Origin: Aliishimia ponticola
Lineage (GTDB): Bacteria; Pseudomonadota; Alphaproteobacteria; Rhodobacterales; Rhodobacteraceae
Direction of reading: 5' to 3'
Assembly (NCBI RefSeq): GCF_004803475.1
Contig: NZ_SRKY01000002.1
Coordinates: 186,001 to 250,000, forward strand
DNA: 64,000 nucleotides
Positions 9,114 to 18,662 of this stretch are shown here, piece after piece. A program made the translations under genes and the position numbers. The notes beneath the pieces are model-generated. The model did not search any database. It was given only the letters and a program-made list of their open reading frames with translations, and was not told the DNA's origin. How positions within the stretch are numbered: the first letter of the stretch is position 1; each line of letters starts with the position of its first letter.

Positions 9114-10859
9114 ATGAGCGATCCGATCAGTTTGAGCGCCCGCGGCGCCCGGCTTCTCGACCGCATTCATGCGCGGCTTGCGACGCGTGCGAAGGCGTCG
9201 TCTGCCTTTGTGACCGCGCCAGAACCCCGCACGATCGGCAGCTTTGCCCGTGGGCGACAACTGGTTGCGGGCAATTTCCTGTTTGCCGGCTATCTGGTGA
9301 CAGCGGAAAATCAAAGCATCTGGGAGATCACGCCGCCCGACTCGGCCTTCAAGGCGGAACTGCACGGCTTTGCGTGGCTGGACGATCTTGCCGCCGTCGG
9401 CGACCTGAAGGCGCGCGCCACCGCAACAGAATGGCTTTGGGCATGGATTGACCGATATGGCGGCGGTGTCGGGCCAGGCTGGACGCCTGACCTGACTGGG
9501 CGTCGCCTGATCCGTTGGATCAACCATGCGATCTTCCTGCTGCGTGGTCAGGAAAGCGCGCAGTCGAAGGCATTTCACCGGTCCTTGGCGCAGCAGACGC
9601 TGTTCCTGTCGCGTCGTTGGCATAGCGCCGCGCCGGGCCTGCCCCGGTTCGAGGCGCTGACCGGCCTGATCTATGCCGGGCTGGCGTTGGAAGGGTTGGA
9701 GCGTTTGGCCGAACCCGCCGTAGCGGCGCTTGCCAAGGAATGCGATGCCCAGATCAACGAAGAAGGCGGCGTGCCCACGCGCAATCCGCAGGAATTGCTC
9801 GAGGTCTTCACATTGCTGACATGGGCGGCAGCCGCCCTTAGCGAAGCGGAAAAGCCGCTGCCGAAAGCGCATTTGGGGGCGATTGACCGTATCGCGCCGA
9901 CACTTCGCACGTTGCGCCACGCGGATGGGTCGCTCGCGCGGTTCCATGGCGGCGGGCGCGGCATGGAAGGGCGTCTGGATCACGCTCTGGCGGCATCGGG
10001 TGTCAAAACCCGGGCGCCGGACGGTTTGTCGATGGGCTTTGCACGGCTGTCGGCGGGGCGCACCAGTGTCATCATCGATGCCAGCCCGCCACCGACCGGG
10101 GCTGCGAGCTTCAATGCCCATGCCTCGACCTTGGCCTTTGAAATGACCTCCGGGCGGCGGGCCCTGATCGTCAATTGCGGCTCGGGCGCGAGTTTTGGCG
10201 CGGATTGGCGACGGGCGGGGCGCGCGACGCCGTCCCATTCGACCCTTTGTCTGGATGGCTATTCCAGCGCGCGGTTGGGCGATGCTGACCGTGTCACGGC
10301 GCGCGAGATGCTGGTGGATACGCCGACTCATGTCCCGATCGAGATCAGCCACGCCTCGGACGGGTTGCGATTTCAGGGCGGGCATGACGGCTATGTGGCC
10401 ACGCATGGCCTGACACATGCGCGCACGCTGGAGCTGACCTTTGACGGGCGCGGGATGGCGGGCGAAGACCTTCTTCTGGCGCTGGAGGACGCGGATCGCC
10501 GGCGCTTTGACAAGGCGATGAACCAGAAGAAACTGGACGGTATCCCCTTTGACATCCGCTTTCATCTGCACCCGGAGGCGCATGCCACACTGGATTTGGG
10601 CGGGGCGGCGGTGTCTGTCGTGCTTAAAAGCGGCGAAGTCTGGGTGTTCCGCAGCGAAGGGCAGCCTGTCACGCTGGAGCCGTCGGTGTACCTCGAATCC
10701 AACCGGCTCAAACCCCGTGCAAGCCAGCAGATCGTGCTGTCCGGCAAAGCCGTCGATTACGCAACGCGGGTGCGCTGGTCCTTGTCGAAACCGCAAGATA
10801 CTGCCATAGGCGTGCGCGATCTCGTGCAGGATCATCTGCCGATGCCCCAAGACACATGA
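9114..10859 (+). CDS. Heparinase II/III family protein
   Basis: The 581 residues fit the heparinase II/III superfamily: an N-terminal alpha/alpha toroid (about 60-330) with [12 protein letters not shown], then a C-terminal beta-sandwich with [16 protein letters not shown] and the [14 protein letters not shown] segment, where the His is a candidate catalytic residue. Such proteins are polysaccharide lyases, but no signal peptide is visible, so a secreted scavenging enzyme is unlikely. It sits between rsmB and purH, with its stop overlapping a possible purH start. The substrate is unknown, possibly an envelope polymer. Confidence 0.88.
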   Translation: MSDPISLSARGARLLDRIHARLATRAKASSAFVTAPEPRTIGSFARGRQLVAGNFLFAGYLVTAENQSIWEITPPDSAFKAELHGFAWLDDLAAVGDLKARATATEWLWAWIDRYGGGVGPGWTPDLTGRRLIRWINHAIFLLRGQESAQSKAFHRSLAQQTLFLSRRWHSAAPGLPRFEALTGLIYAGLALEGLERLAEPAVAALAKECDAQINEEGGVPTRNPQELLEVFTLLTWAAAALSEAEKPLPKAHLGAIDRIAPTLRTLRHADGSLARFHGGGRGMEGRLDHALAASGVKTRAPDGLSMGFARLSAGRTSVIIDASPPPTGAASFNAHASTLAFEMTSGRRALIVNCGSGASFGADWRRAGRATPSHSTLCLDGYSSARLGDADRVTAREMLVDTPTHVPIEISHASDGLRFQGGHDGYVATHGLTHARTLELTFDGRGMAGEDLLLALEDADRRRFDKAMNQKKLDGIPFDIRFHLHPEAHATLDLGGAAVSVVLKSGEVWVFRSEGQPVTLEPSVYLESNRLKPRASQQIVLSGKAVDYATRVRWSLSKPQDTAIGVRDLVQDHLPMPQDT

Positions 10860-10870
10860 CAGGACGTTCG

Positions 10871-12457
10871 ATGACCAATCTTTACCCCGTACGCCGCGCC
10901 TTGATTTCTGTATCCGACAAGACCGGACTTGCTGAATTCGGACAAGCGCTGATCGCGCGCGGTGTCGAATTGCTGTCGACCGGCGGCACGGCGAATGCGC
11001 TGCGGGCTGCGGGCTGCGAGGTCAAGGATGTCAGCGATGTGACGAACTTTCCCGAAATGATGGACGGCCGGGTCAAGACCCTGCACCCGGTTGTGCATGG
11101 TGGCCTGCTGGCGCTGCGCGACAATGACGATCACGTGGCATCGATGAACGAGCATGGCATCGGCGCAATCGATCTGGTCGTTGTGAACCTGTACCCGTTC
11201 GAAAAGGCTCTGGCGCGCGGCGCGGCCTATGACGAGATGATCGAGAATATCGACATTGGCGGCCCGGCGATGATCCGCTCGGCCGCAAAGAACCATGGCT
11301 TCGTCAATATCATCGTGGATGTCGAGGATTATGCGGTCTTCCTGTCGGAGCTCGAAGCGAATGACGGTTACACGACCTATGCCCTGCGCCAGCGGCTTGC
11401 ACAGACGGCCTATGCGCGCACGGCGGCCTATGACACGGCGGTAAGCACGTGGATGGCGGGTCAAGTTGGCGACGCGCCGCGTCGGCGCAGCTTTGGCGGC
11501 CAGTTGGTGCAGGAACTGCGCTATGGCGAAAACCCGCATCAGGCGGCCAGCTTTTATGCCGATGGATCGGGCCGCGCCGGCGTGGCGACGGCGCAGCAGC
11601 ATCAGGGCAAGGAACTGAGCTATAACAACATCAACGACACCGATGCCGCCTTTGAGCTGGTGAGCGAATTCGCCCCCAAGGATGGCCCGGCCTGTGTCAT
11701 CATCAAGCATGCCAACCCCTGCGGCGTCGCGACCGGCAGCACCGTGAAAGAGGCGTATCAGAAGGCGTTCGATTGCGACCGCACCTCTGCCTTCGGTGGC
11801 ATCGTTGCGTTGAACCAGCCGCTGGACGAGGAAACCGCCAAGGAAATCACCGGCATCTTTACCGAAGTCGTGATTGCTCCGGGTGCAAGCGATGCGGCGA
11901 AGGAAGTCTTCGCCGCCAAGAAGAACCTGCGCCTGCTCACCACAGATGGTCTGGCCGATCCGCGCGCGGCGGGATTGGCGGTCAAGCAACTCTCTGGCGG
12001 ATGGCTGGTGCAGGACAAGGACACGGGCTTCGTGCCTGCCGAAGAACTGCGCGTTGTGACCAAGGTGCAGCCCACGTCGGAACAGATGGCCGATCTGCGC
12101 TTTGCATGGACCGTGGCAAAGCATGTGAAGTCCAACGCGATTGTCTATGTGAAGAACGGCGCGACCGTCGGTGTGGGTGCAGGCCAGATGAGCCGTGTGG
12201 ATTCCGCGCTGATCGCGGCGAAAAAGGCTGAACGCATGGCCGAGGCGCTGGGCCTGCCCGCGCCGCTTACCCAAGGCAGCGCCGTGGCGTCGGATGCGTT
12301 CTTTCCCTTCCCGGACGGCTTGATGGAAGCGGCCGCGGCGGGGGCGACCTGCGTGATTCAGCCCGGCGGATCGATGCGCGACGACGAAGTGATCGCGGCA
12401 GCGGATGAGGCCGGTCTCGCGATGGTCTTCACCGGTATGCGACACTTCCGGCACTGA
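10871..12457 (+). CDS. purH: Bifunctional AICAR formyltransferase/IMP cyclohydrolase
   Basis: PurH carries out the last two steps of de novo purine synthesis, formylating AICAR with 10-formyl-THF and closing the ring to IMP. The protein has 528 residues from ATG 10871, the normal length. The N-terminal MGS-like cyclohydrolase domain shows [15 protein letters not shown] and [10 protein letters not shown]. The formyltransferase domain shows [16 protein letters not shown] and the [10 protein letters not shown] segment. An ATG at 10856 overlapping the previous stop would add five residues; AGGAC before 10871 supports the later start. Confidence 0.97.
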   Translation: MTNLYPVRRALISVSDKTGLAEFGQALIARGVELLSTGGTANALRAAGCEVKDVSDVTNFPEMMDGRVKTLHPVVHGGLLALRDNDDHVASMNEHGIGAIDLVVVNLYPFEKALARGAAYDEMIENIDIGGPAMIRSAAKNHGFVNIIVDVEDYAVFLSELEANDGYTTYALRQRLAQTAYARTAAYDTAVSTWMAGQVGDAPRRRSFGGQLVQELRYGENPHQAASFYADGSGRAGVATAQQHQGKELSYNNINDTDAAFELVSEFAPKDGPACVIIKHANPCGVATGSTVKEAYQKAFDCDRTSAFGGIVALNQPLDEETAKEITGIFTEVVIAPGASDAAKEVFAAKKNLRLLTTDGLADPRAAGLAVKQLSGGWLVQDKDTGFVPAEELRVVTKVQPTSEQMADLRFAWTVAKHVKSNAIVYVKNGATVGVGAGQMSRVDSALIAAKKAERMAEALGLPAPLTQGSAVASDAFFPFPDGLMEAAAAGATCVIQPGGSMRDDEVIAAADEAGLAMVFTGMRHFRH

Positions 12458-12458
12458 T

Positions 12459-12932
12459 ATGAACCTTGTTTTCTGGGCAGCAATGGTGGCGTTTCTGGCC
12501 GATCAGGCCAGCAAGTACATCGTCATCCATTCGATGGAGCTTTGGCGCGTCCTGTCGATCGACGTGCTGCCGCCCTTGCTGAACCTGCGCTACGGCGAAA
12601 ACCACGGGATCAATTTCGGGATCGGGGGCGACGCGGTGAACGCGTGGGTCTGGATCGGGCTGGCGCTGCTGGTCTGCGGCTGGGTTCTGTGGTGGGTCCG
12701 GCGCACGAGAATGTCGAGGCTCGGGCTGGTTTGCGCCGGGCTTCTCGTCGGCGGTGCCATGGGAAATGTCATTGATCGGGTCTTGTACGGCTATGTTCTG
12801 GATTTTCTGAACATGTCCTGCTGCGGCATCCGTAACCCCTACAGTTTCAACGTCGCGGACATCTTCATTTTCGCCGGGGCCATCGGGCTTGTGATCGTGA
12901 CACCGGATGGGCGCGCAGTGCGCAAACATTGA
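12459..12932 (+). CDS. lspA: Lipoprotein signal peptidase (signal peptidase II)
   Basis: LspA is the membrane aspartyl protease that removes signal peptides from prolipoproteins. The 157-residue protein has four hydrophobic segments. The two catalytic Asp residues are in the family motifs: Asp106 in GNVIDRV and Asp134 in FNVADIFI. The start at 12459 lies one base after the purH stop. The following gene, overlapping by position in the same unit, encodes a lipoprotein that would be a substrate. Confidence 0.96.
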   Translation: MNLVFWAAMVAFLADQASKYIVIHSMELWRVLSIDVLPPLLNLRYGENHGINFGIGGDAVNAWVWIGLALLVCGWVLWWVRRTRMSRLGLVCAGLLVGGAMGNVIDRVLYGYVLDFLNMSCCGIRNPYSFNVADIFIFAGAIGLVIVTPDGRAVRKH

Positions 12933-12994
12933 CCCGTGACATTCCCCCGCCGCTTGGCGTAAGGAAGGTGGACGAAGGAGAGTGGAGCGCACGC

Positions 12995-13501
12995 ATGCGT
13001 CTGTTTCAGATCGGTTTGATCTTGGTGGCAATGACCCTTGTCTCGGCATGCGAGAACAAGAGTCTGCGCGAACTCGCGCGCCCCAGCGATGGGCCGGACG
13101 AATTCAAGATCACGCCCGGTAAGCCGTTGCAAGCGCCCGAAGATCTGTCCTCTTTGCCAGAACCGACGCCGGGTGGCGCGAACCGGACGGATCAATATCC
13201 GTTGCAGGATAGCGCGATTGCCTTGGGTGGACGCCGCGCTGCCGATACCGGGGTTATCCCCGGTGCCGATGGGGCGGTCGTGAACTATGCGTCTCGATTT
13301 GGACGTGAGGCAGCAATCCGGCAGGAACTTGCCGTTGCGGACGAGGATTTCCGCCGCCGCCGTGGGCGGTTTACTCAAATCCGCATCGTGCGCGAAGACA
13401 TCTACAACAATGTCTACCGGCGGCAGGCACTTGATGCGAAGGCGGAACAGCGTCGCTGGCGCCGTGCGGGCGCAAAAACTCCCAGCGCGCCTCCCGAGTA
13501 A
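12995..13501 (+). CDS. DUF3035 family lipoprotein
   Basis: The 168-residue protein begins with a short lipoprotein signal peptide, MRLFQIGLILVAMTLVSAC, in which Cys19 follows a typical lipobox (LVSA). The mature part has a Pro-rich stretch (FKITPGKPLQAPEDLSSLPEPTPGG), characteristic of DUF3035, and a basic, charged C-terminus. An upstream extension from 12929 would bury the signal peptide and is rejected. It directly follows lspA in the same transcription unit. Function unknown; outer-membrane anchoring is inferred from the lipobox. Confidence 0.85.
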   Translation: MRLFQIGLILVAMTLVSACENKSLRELARPSDGPDEFKITPGKPLQAPEDLSSLPEPTPGGANRTDQYPLQDSAIALGGRRAADTGVIPGADGAVVNYASRFGREAAIRQELAVADEDFRRRRGRFTQIRIVREDIYNNVYRRQALDAKAEQRRWRRAGAKTPSAPPE

Positions 13502-13581
13502 TCTCACATTAACGATACCGCGCTTGAATGGATCACGCGCGGGCGTACATTACCGTGCAACACCGCATGAAAGGATTGCCG

Positions 13582-14916
13582 ATGCTGCGCCGTGCTTTGA
13601 TTGCTGCCACCGTTCTATGTGCCCCCGTGGTTGCGTGGGCGGATGAGATGGTCACTCATTTCACCTTGGACAACGGGATGGAGGTTGTGGTCGTCGAAGA
13701 TCACCGCGCGCCGGTTGTCCAGCATATGGTCTGGTATCGGGCAGGATCGGCGGATGAACCTGCCGGGACGTCCGGCGTGGCGCATTTTCTTGAACACCTG
13801 CTGTTCAAAGCCACCGACACCTTGGAATCGGGTGAGTTTTCGCGCGTCGTGTCGGCCAATGGCGGTCAGGACAACGCTTTCACCAGCTATGACTACACCG
13901 CCTATTTCCAGCGCGTCGCAGCCGACCGGCTGGACCTGATGATGCAGATGGAAGCGGACCGGATGCGCAATATCCGTCTGACCGAAGATGACATCCTGAC
14001 GGAGCGGCAGGTCATTCTGGAAGAACGGAACCAGCGCACCGAAAATAACCCACGCGCTTTGTTCGGAGAGCAGCTGAACGCCTCGCAATACCTGAACCAT
14101 CGCTACGGCGTGCCGATCATTGGCTGGAAGCACGAGATGGAGCGTCTGGATATGGACGACGTTCTTGCCTTCTACGAAGCGCATTACGCGCCCAACAATG
14201 CGATCCTTGTGGTTTCGGGCGATGTCACGCCCGAGGAAGTGCGCACGCTGGCTGAACAGCATTACGGCGTGATCCCCGCAAACCCGGACATCCAGCCGCG
14301 CGCGCGCAGTGAAGAGCCGCCCCAAAACGCCGAACGCCGCGTGATCTTCCACGATCCGCGGGTTTCGACCGAATATGTCAGCCGCAGTTATATCGCGCCG
14401 GAACGCAATCCGGGCGATCAGGAGAAAGCCGCCGCGCTGCGTATCCTGGCCGAGCTTTTGGGCGGTGGCACCACCTCTTACCTGACAGAGAAACTCCAGT
14501 TCGAAGAACAGATCGCGATCTATACCGGCGCGTTCTATTCCGGCACCTCGCTGGACGAGACGACCTTTGATGTCGTGATCGTGCCACAACCGGGTATTGC
14601 GCTTGAGGATGCCGAAGCCGCGCTGGACCGGGTCTTGGCGCAGTTCATCGAAGATGGCGTCGATACGGAAGCGATGGACCGGATCAAGATGCAGGTTCGG
14701 GCGTCCGAAATCTATGCCCGCGACAATGTCGATGGGATTGCCAACCGCTATGGTCGGGCGATGACGTCTGGCCTGACGGTGGAAGATGTGCAGGTATGGC
14801 CTGACCTTTTGCAAGCCGTCACCGAAGAAGACGTGATCGAAGCTGCCCGCGCGGTGCTGCGCCCCGAAGGATCGGTGACAGGTTACTTGATGAAAGCCGC
14901 TGAGGTGTCCCAATGA
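13582..14916 (+). CDS. M16 family zinc metallopeptidase, catalytic subunit
   Basis: From ATG 13582 the protein has 444 residues with an N-terminal signal peptide (cleavage after about residue 20, VVAWA-DE), so it works in the periplasm. The inverted zinc motif HxxEH is complete (His68, Glu71, His72 in HFLEHLLFKAT), with a further Glu in the ERQVILEER helix as third ligand. The two-domain M16 layout follows. An ATG at 13567 is an alternative; AAAGGA before 13582 favours the later one. It overlaps the partner M16 gene by 4 bases. Confidence 0.92.
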   Translation: MLRRALIAATVLCAPVVAWADEMVTHFTLDNGMEVVVVEDHRAPVVQHMVWYRAGSADEPAGTSGVAHFLEHLLFKATDTLESGEFSRVVSANGGQDNAFTSYDYTAYFQRVAADRLDLMMQMEADRMRNIRLTEDDILTERQVILEERNQRTENNPRALFGEQLNASQYLNHRYGVPIIGWKHEMERLDMDDVLAFYEAHYAPNNAILVVSGDVTPEEVRTLAEQHYGVIPANPDIQPRARSEEPPQNAERRVIFHDPRVSTEYVSRSYIAPERNPGDQEKAAALRILAELLGGGTTSYLTEKLQFEEQIAIYTGAFYSGTSLDETTFDVVIVPQPGIALEDAEAALDRVLAQFIEDGVDTEAMDRIKMQVRASEIYARDNVDGIANRYGRAMTSGLTVEDVQVWPDLLQAVTEEDVIEAARAVLRPEGSVTGYLMKAAEVSQ

Positions 14917-16229
14917 AACATGTCGTCGCATTTCTCGTCGCTGCGTTCGTGGCTTTCCCCGCGTGGGCGGAGGTCGATATTCAGGAAGTTACTTCTCCCG
15001 GTGGGCTGAAAGCCTGGCTGGTCGAAGAACCCTCGATCCCCTTTGTTGCGCTGGAAATCCAGTTTCAAGGCGGCGCATCGCTGGATGTGCCCGGCAAACG
15101 CGGGTCGACGATCCTGATGACGTCGCTGCTGGAAGAAGGGGCGGGCGAACTCGACGCGCGGGCCTTTGCCCGCCGGGGCGAAGAGCTGGCAGCCTCTTTC
15201 GGTTTTGATGCGAGCGATGATAATATCTCTGTCACTGCGCGCTTTTTGACAGAGACACAGGACGAAGCGATCGAGCTTCTGCGCGCCGCCCTGCAAGAGC
15301 CGCGCTTTGACGATGACGCGATTGAACGTGTCCGCCGCCAGTTGCTGACCAATATTCGCTCCGATGAAACCGACCCGCGTGCCCTTGCGCGGCGGGCCTT
15401 CGATGCCGCGGCCTATGGGGATCATCCCTATGCGACGTCCCCGGATGGCACCGAAGACAGCGTATCGGCCCTGACCCGCGATGATCTGGTGACAGCGCAT
15501 CACAACGCCTTTGCGCGCGACCGGGTGGTCATCGGCGCGGCGGGCAATATCGATGCGGAAACGCTGGGCCGCGTGATCGACGCCGTGCTGGGCGACCTGC
15601 CCGAATCCGGTGCGCCGATGCCGACGCAGGCCGAGGTTTCGATCACCGGCGGAATTGAAGTCGTGCCCTTCGACACCCCGCAGTCGGTTGCGATTTTCGG
15701 CCATGCGGGGGTCGAACGGGACCACCCGGATTTCTTCGCGGCCTATCTGCTGAATCAAGTGCTTGGTGCGGGCGGGTTTGAAAGCCGTCTGACACAGGAA
15801 GTGCGCGTGAAACGTGGGCTGACCTACGGCGTTTATTCTTACCTGTCGCCCAAGGACTACGCCGCGACTTATCAGGGCAGCGTGTCCTCGGCCAATGACC
15901 GCATCGCCGAAGCGGTGGATGTGATCCGTGACGAGTGGTCCAAGATCGCTGAAAACGGCGTGACAGAGGAAGAATTGAACGCGGCGAAGCTCTATCTCAC
16001 AGGGGCCTATCCGCTGCGGTTCGACGGGAATTCCAACATTGCGGGCATCCTTGTGGGGATGCAGGCGCAGGGCCTGCCAATCGACTATATTGCGACGCGC
16101 AACGACAAGGTGAATGCCGTCACGCTGGAAGAGGCGAACGCGGTCGCCAAGTGGCTGTATCAGCCGGACAACCTGCGTTTTGTCGTTGTCGGCACGCCCG
16201 AAGGGTTGGAGACGACGGCCAGCAATTAA
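14913..16229 (+). CDS. M16 family peptidase-like protein, non-catalytic partner
   Basis: A 438-residue periplasmic protein (signal peptide about 1-19, ending FPAWA) homologous in layout to the upstream peptidase. At the position of HxxEH it reads TSLLEEGAG, so the zinc ligands are lost. It retains the C-terminal KRGLTYGVYSYL segment, which in M16 partner subunits helps close the substrate chamber. An active/inactive heterodimer like the mitochondrial processing peptidase is the likely arrangement. The start overlaps the catalytic subunit's stop (ATGA). Confidence 0.92.
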   Translation: MKHVVAFLVAAFVAFPAWAEVDIQEVTSPGGLKAWLVEEPSIPFVALEIQFQGGASLDVPGKRGSTILMTSLLEEGAGELDARAFARRGEELAASFGFDASDDNISVTARFLTETQDEAIELLRAALQEPRFDDDAIERVRRQLLTNIRSDETDPRALARRAFDAAAYGDHPYATSPDGTEDSVSALTRDDLVTAHHNAFARDRVVIGAAGNIDAETLGRVIDAVLGDLPESGAPMPTQAEVSITGGIEVVPFDTPQSVAIFGHAGVERDHPDFFAAYLLNQVLGAGGFESRLTQEVRVKRGLTYGVYSYLSPKDYAATYQGSVSSANDRIAEAVDVIRDEWSKIAENGVTEEELNAAKLYLTGAYPLRFDGNSNIAGILVGMQAQGLPIDYIATRNDKVNAVTLEEANAVAKWLYQPDNLRFVVVGTPEGLETTASN

Positions 16230-16238
16230 GGCCGCGCC

Positions 16239-18578
16239 TCACTCGCCGTAGGGAATCCAGATTGTCTTGATTTCGGTGGCCGCGTCCAGAAAGGCGCGGC
16301 CTTCGCCTTCGGGCTTGGACCAGTCGCGCGCAAGGCCGTTATTGACCCATGTCCGCTTCAGGTTGCCTGCTGCTTCCCGCTCTACCGTTTCGCTCAGCGC
16401 GCCGGATCCGAAGGACCAGACCGCATCAACGCCCAGATGGCGTGCCAGATGCGGGGCGGTGTCTGCATGAGGGCCGGAGAGGATATTGACGACGCCGGCG
16501 GGCACATCCGATGTTTCCAGCACCTGATAGAAATCCATTGCCGCCAGCGGGAAGGTTTCGGAAGCGCACAGCACGCTGCGGTTGCCCATCGCCATGGCAG
16601 GGGCCATCAGCGAGATCAGGCCAAGCAGCGGGGCTTCGGCCGGGCACAGCGCACCAATCACGCCCACCGGTTCCCGCATTGCAACGGCGACACCGCGAAT
16701 GGGAACGCCTTTTACCGCGCCATCGAACTTGTCGGCCCATGCGCCATAGGTGAACAGCCGTTCGATACAGGTTTGCACCTCTGCCGCGCCGTCGCGCTTG
16801 CCGGTCATCTCATTGATGCGGGCTGCGAACTCATCGGCGCGGGCCGACAGGTTTTCCGCTATGTAATAAAGGATCTGGGCGCGCAAATGCCCGGTCGTCC
16901 TGGCCCAGCCTGCGGCGGCTGTTGCGGCCTCTACCGCATTGCGCACATCCTTGCGCCCGGCGATCGAGGCATGGCCCAGAAGTTGGCCCTTTGCGCCCCA
17001 GACAGGGGCCGAATAGCCGCCATCGGGACGGGCTTGCTTGCCCCCGATATAAAGCTTTGATGTGCGGTCGATACCGGGTTCCGGCGCGCCATTCCCGGTG
17101 AAGGGCGCGGTGTCCTTGATTGGCTTGGCCTTGGTTTTGGGGCGGGTATAGGCTGTCAGCCCTTCCCAGCCGCCTTCACGTCCGAAGCCGCTTTCGCGCA
17201 CGCCGCCAAAGCCTGCCGCCGCGTCGAAGAGGTTGGTCGCATTGACCCAGACGACCCCCGCCGCAAGCTTGGGCGCGATATCGAGCGCGAGATTGACGTT
17301 TTCCGTCCACACGGTCGCAGCAAGCCCGTAGCGCGAGTTATTGGCGATCTCGACCGCCTCGGACGGGGTGCGGAACGTGGTGGAGACGAGGACCGGGCCG
17401 AAAATCTCTTCCTGCATCAGCGCGTCGGCGGGGGAGAGGTCGCGGATCAGTGTCGGCGGGTAATAGCAGCCCTCCGGCACGTCGCAGGCCGCCACATGCC
17501 GCGTGCCCTCGGTGTTCGCGTCGACCATCTGCGTGATCGTCCGCAGCTGGACCGGATCGACCACAGCGCCCACATCGATGGACTTGTCGAGCGGATCGCC
17601 CACGCGCAGCTTGTCCATGCGGGCGGTCAGCTTGGCATAGAAGGTATCGGCCACCGGTTCCTGTACCAGCAGGCGCGAGCCCGCGCAGCAGACCTGCCCC
17701 TGATTGAACCAGATCGCGTCCACCAGCCCCTCGACCGCACTGTCGAGATCGGCATCGTCGAACACGATGTAGGGGGATTTCCCGCCCAGTTCGAGGGTCA
17801 GCGCCTTGCCACTGCCAGCGGTGGCGGCGCGGATCTTGCGGCCTACTTCGGTCGAGCCGGTGAAGGCGATCTTGTCCACATCGGCGGCGGTGATCATCTC
17901 TCCGACTGCGCCATCGCCGGTCACGATGTTCAGAACGCCCGCTGGCAGCCCGGCCTGGCGCGAGATGTCGGCAAAGAGCAGCGCGGTCAGCGAGGTGTAT
18001 TCAGCAGGTTTCAGGACAACGGTGTTGCCCATCGCAAGCGCCGGTGCGACCTTCCAGGCCAGCATCAAAAGCGGGAAGTTCCACGGAATGATCTGACCGC
18101 AAACGCCAAGCGCCTCGCGGTCCGGCAATTCGGAATCCATCAGCTGCGCCATGCCGGCGTGGTAATAGAAATGTCGCTGGGCCAGCGGGATGTCGATGTC
18201 GCGCGACTCGCGGATCGGCTTGCCATTATCCAGCGTTTCGAGCACGGCAAAAAGCCGCGCGTGTTTCTGCAGCAACCGGGCCAGCGCATAGAGCACCTTG
18301 GCACGGCCATGCCCACCCAGTTTCGCCCATTTCGGCTGTGCTTTGCGCGCGGCAGCCACGGCGGCATCGACATCGCTTTGTGTCGCTTGCGAAAGCTTGG
18401 CAAGCACTTCGCCGGTGGCGGGGTTGCGCGAGTCGAACCCGTCTTGCGGGTCCGTGAAGGCACCGTCGATGAAATGGCCGAACCGGTCCCCTTGATCGAC
18501 AAGCCATGCCAGCGCCTCAGCCGCGCTTTCGGGGGCGGTGCCGTATTCCATGGACTCGAAGATTTCTTTTACACTCAT
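16239..18578 (-). CDS. Aldehyde dehydrogenase 16 family protein (tandem ALDH domains)
   Basis: The 779-residue protein has two ALDH-type regions. The first (about 30-500) is complete, with IIPWNFPLLM, FTGSTEVG, ELGGKSP (general base Glu264) and NQGQVCCAG (catalytic Cys297). The second (about 515-779) keeps a Rossmann-like half but stops before any catalytic Cys, so it is a pseudo-domain. This architecture defines ALDH16, which is known from bacteria including Loktanella and from animals. It is encoded just after deoC on the same strand, suggesting oxidation of acetaldehyde from deoxyribose-5-phosphate cleavage. The start at 18578 (MSVKEIFESM) is preferred over 18638, which lies beyond a hairpin. 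Confidence 0.93.
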   Translation of the reverse strand: MSVKEIFESMEYGTAPESAAEALAWLVDQGDRFGHFIDGAFTDPQDGFDSRNPATGEVLAKLSQATQSDVDAAVAAARKAQPKWAKLGGHGRAKVLYALARLLQKHARLFAVLETLDNGKPIRESRDIDIPLAQRHFYYHAGMAQLMDSELPDREALGVCGQIIPWNFPLLMLAWKVAPALAMGNTVVLKPAEYTSLTALLFADISRQAGLPAGVLNIVTGDGAVGEMITAADVDKIAFTGSTEVGRKIRAATAGSGKALTLELGGKSPYIVFDDADLDSAVEGLVDAIWFNQGQVCCAGSRLLVQEPVADTFYAKLTARMDKLRVGDPLDKSIDVGAVVDPVQLRTITQMVDANTEGTRHVAACDVPEGCYYPPTLIRDLSPADALMQEEIFGPVLVSTTFRTPSEAVEIANNSRYGLAATVWTENVNLALDIAPKLAAGVVWVNATNLFDAAAGFGGVRESGFGREGGWEGLTAYTRPKTKAKPIKDTAPFTGNGAPEPGIDRTSKLYIGGKQARPDGGYSAPVWGAKGQLLGHASIAGRKDVRNAVEAATAAAGWARTTGHLRAQILYYIAENLSARADEFAARINEMTGKRDGAAEVQTCIERLFTYGAWADKFDGAVKGVPIRGVAVAMREPVGVIGALCPAEAPLLGLISLMAPAMAMGNRSVLCASETFPLAAMDFYQVLETSDVPAGVVNILSGPHADTAPHLARHLGVDAVWSFGSGALSETVEREAAGNLKRTWVNNGLARDWSKPEGEGRAFLDAATEIKTIWIPYGE

Positions 18579-18599
18579 GTCGCGACCTTCGGATTGTGG

Positions 18600-18622
18600 C
18601 CGTTTTCCGTCGCGGAAAACGG
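18600..18622 (-). repeat. Perfect hairpin 1 in the deoC-ALDH16 spacer
   Basis: CCGTTTTCC and GGAAAACGG form a perfect 9-bp stem around a 5-nt loop (18609-18613). It is 22 bases upstream of the ALDH16 start on the minus strand. It may be a mRNA processing or attenuating structure between deoC and ALDH16, or part of a dispersed intergenic repeat. Confidence 0.6.
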
Positions 18623-18623
18623 A

Positions 18624-18645
18624 CCGGAATTTCTGCAAATTCCGG
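18624..18645 (-). repeat. Perfect hairpin 2 in the deoC-ALDH16 spacer
   Basis: CCGGAATTT and AAATTCCGG form a perfect 9-bp stem with a 4-nt loop, one base away from hairpin 1 and 17 bases after the deoC stop. Two adjacent perfect stems in an 84-base spacer are unlikely by chance. There is no T-run typical of an intrinsic terminator on the minus strand. Confidence 0.6.
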
Positions 18646-18662
18646 CGCCAGGCGGCACCGGT

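Noticed and set aside
9084-10850. Minus-strand open frame of 588 codons opposite the heparinase-like gene
   Set aside because: Mirror of a recognised coding frame; no motif and no plausible ribosome site.
10832-12454. Minus-strand open frame of 540 codons opposite purH
   Set aside because: Full overlap with purH, whose motifs are certain; the composition is that of antisense translation.
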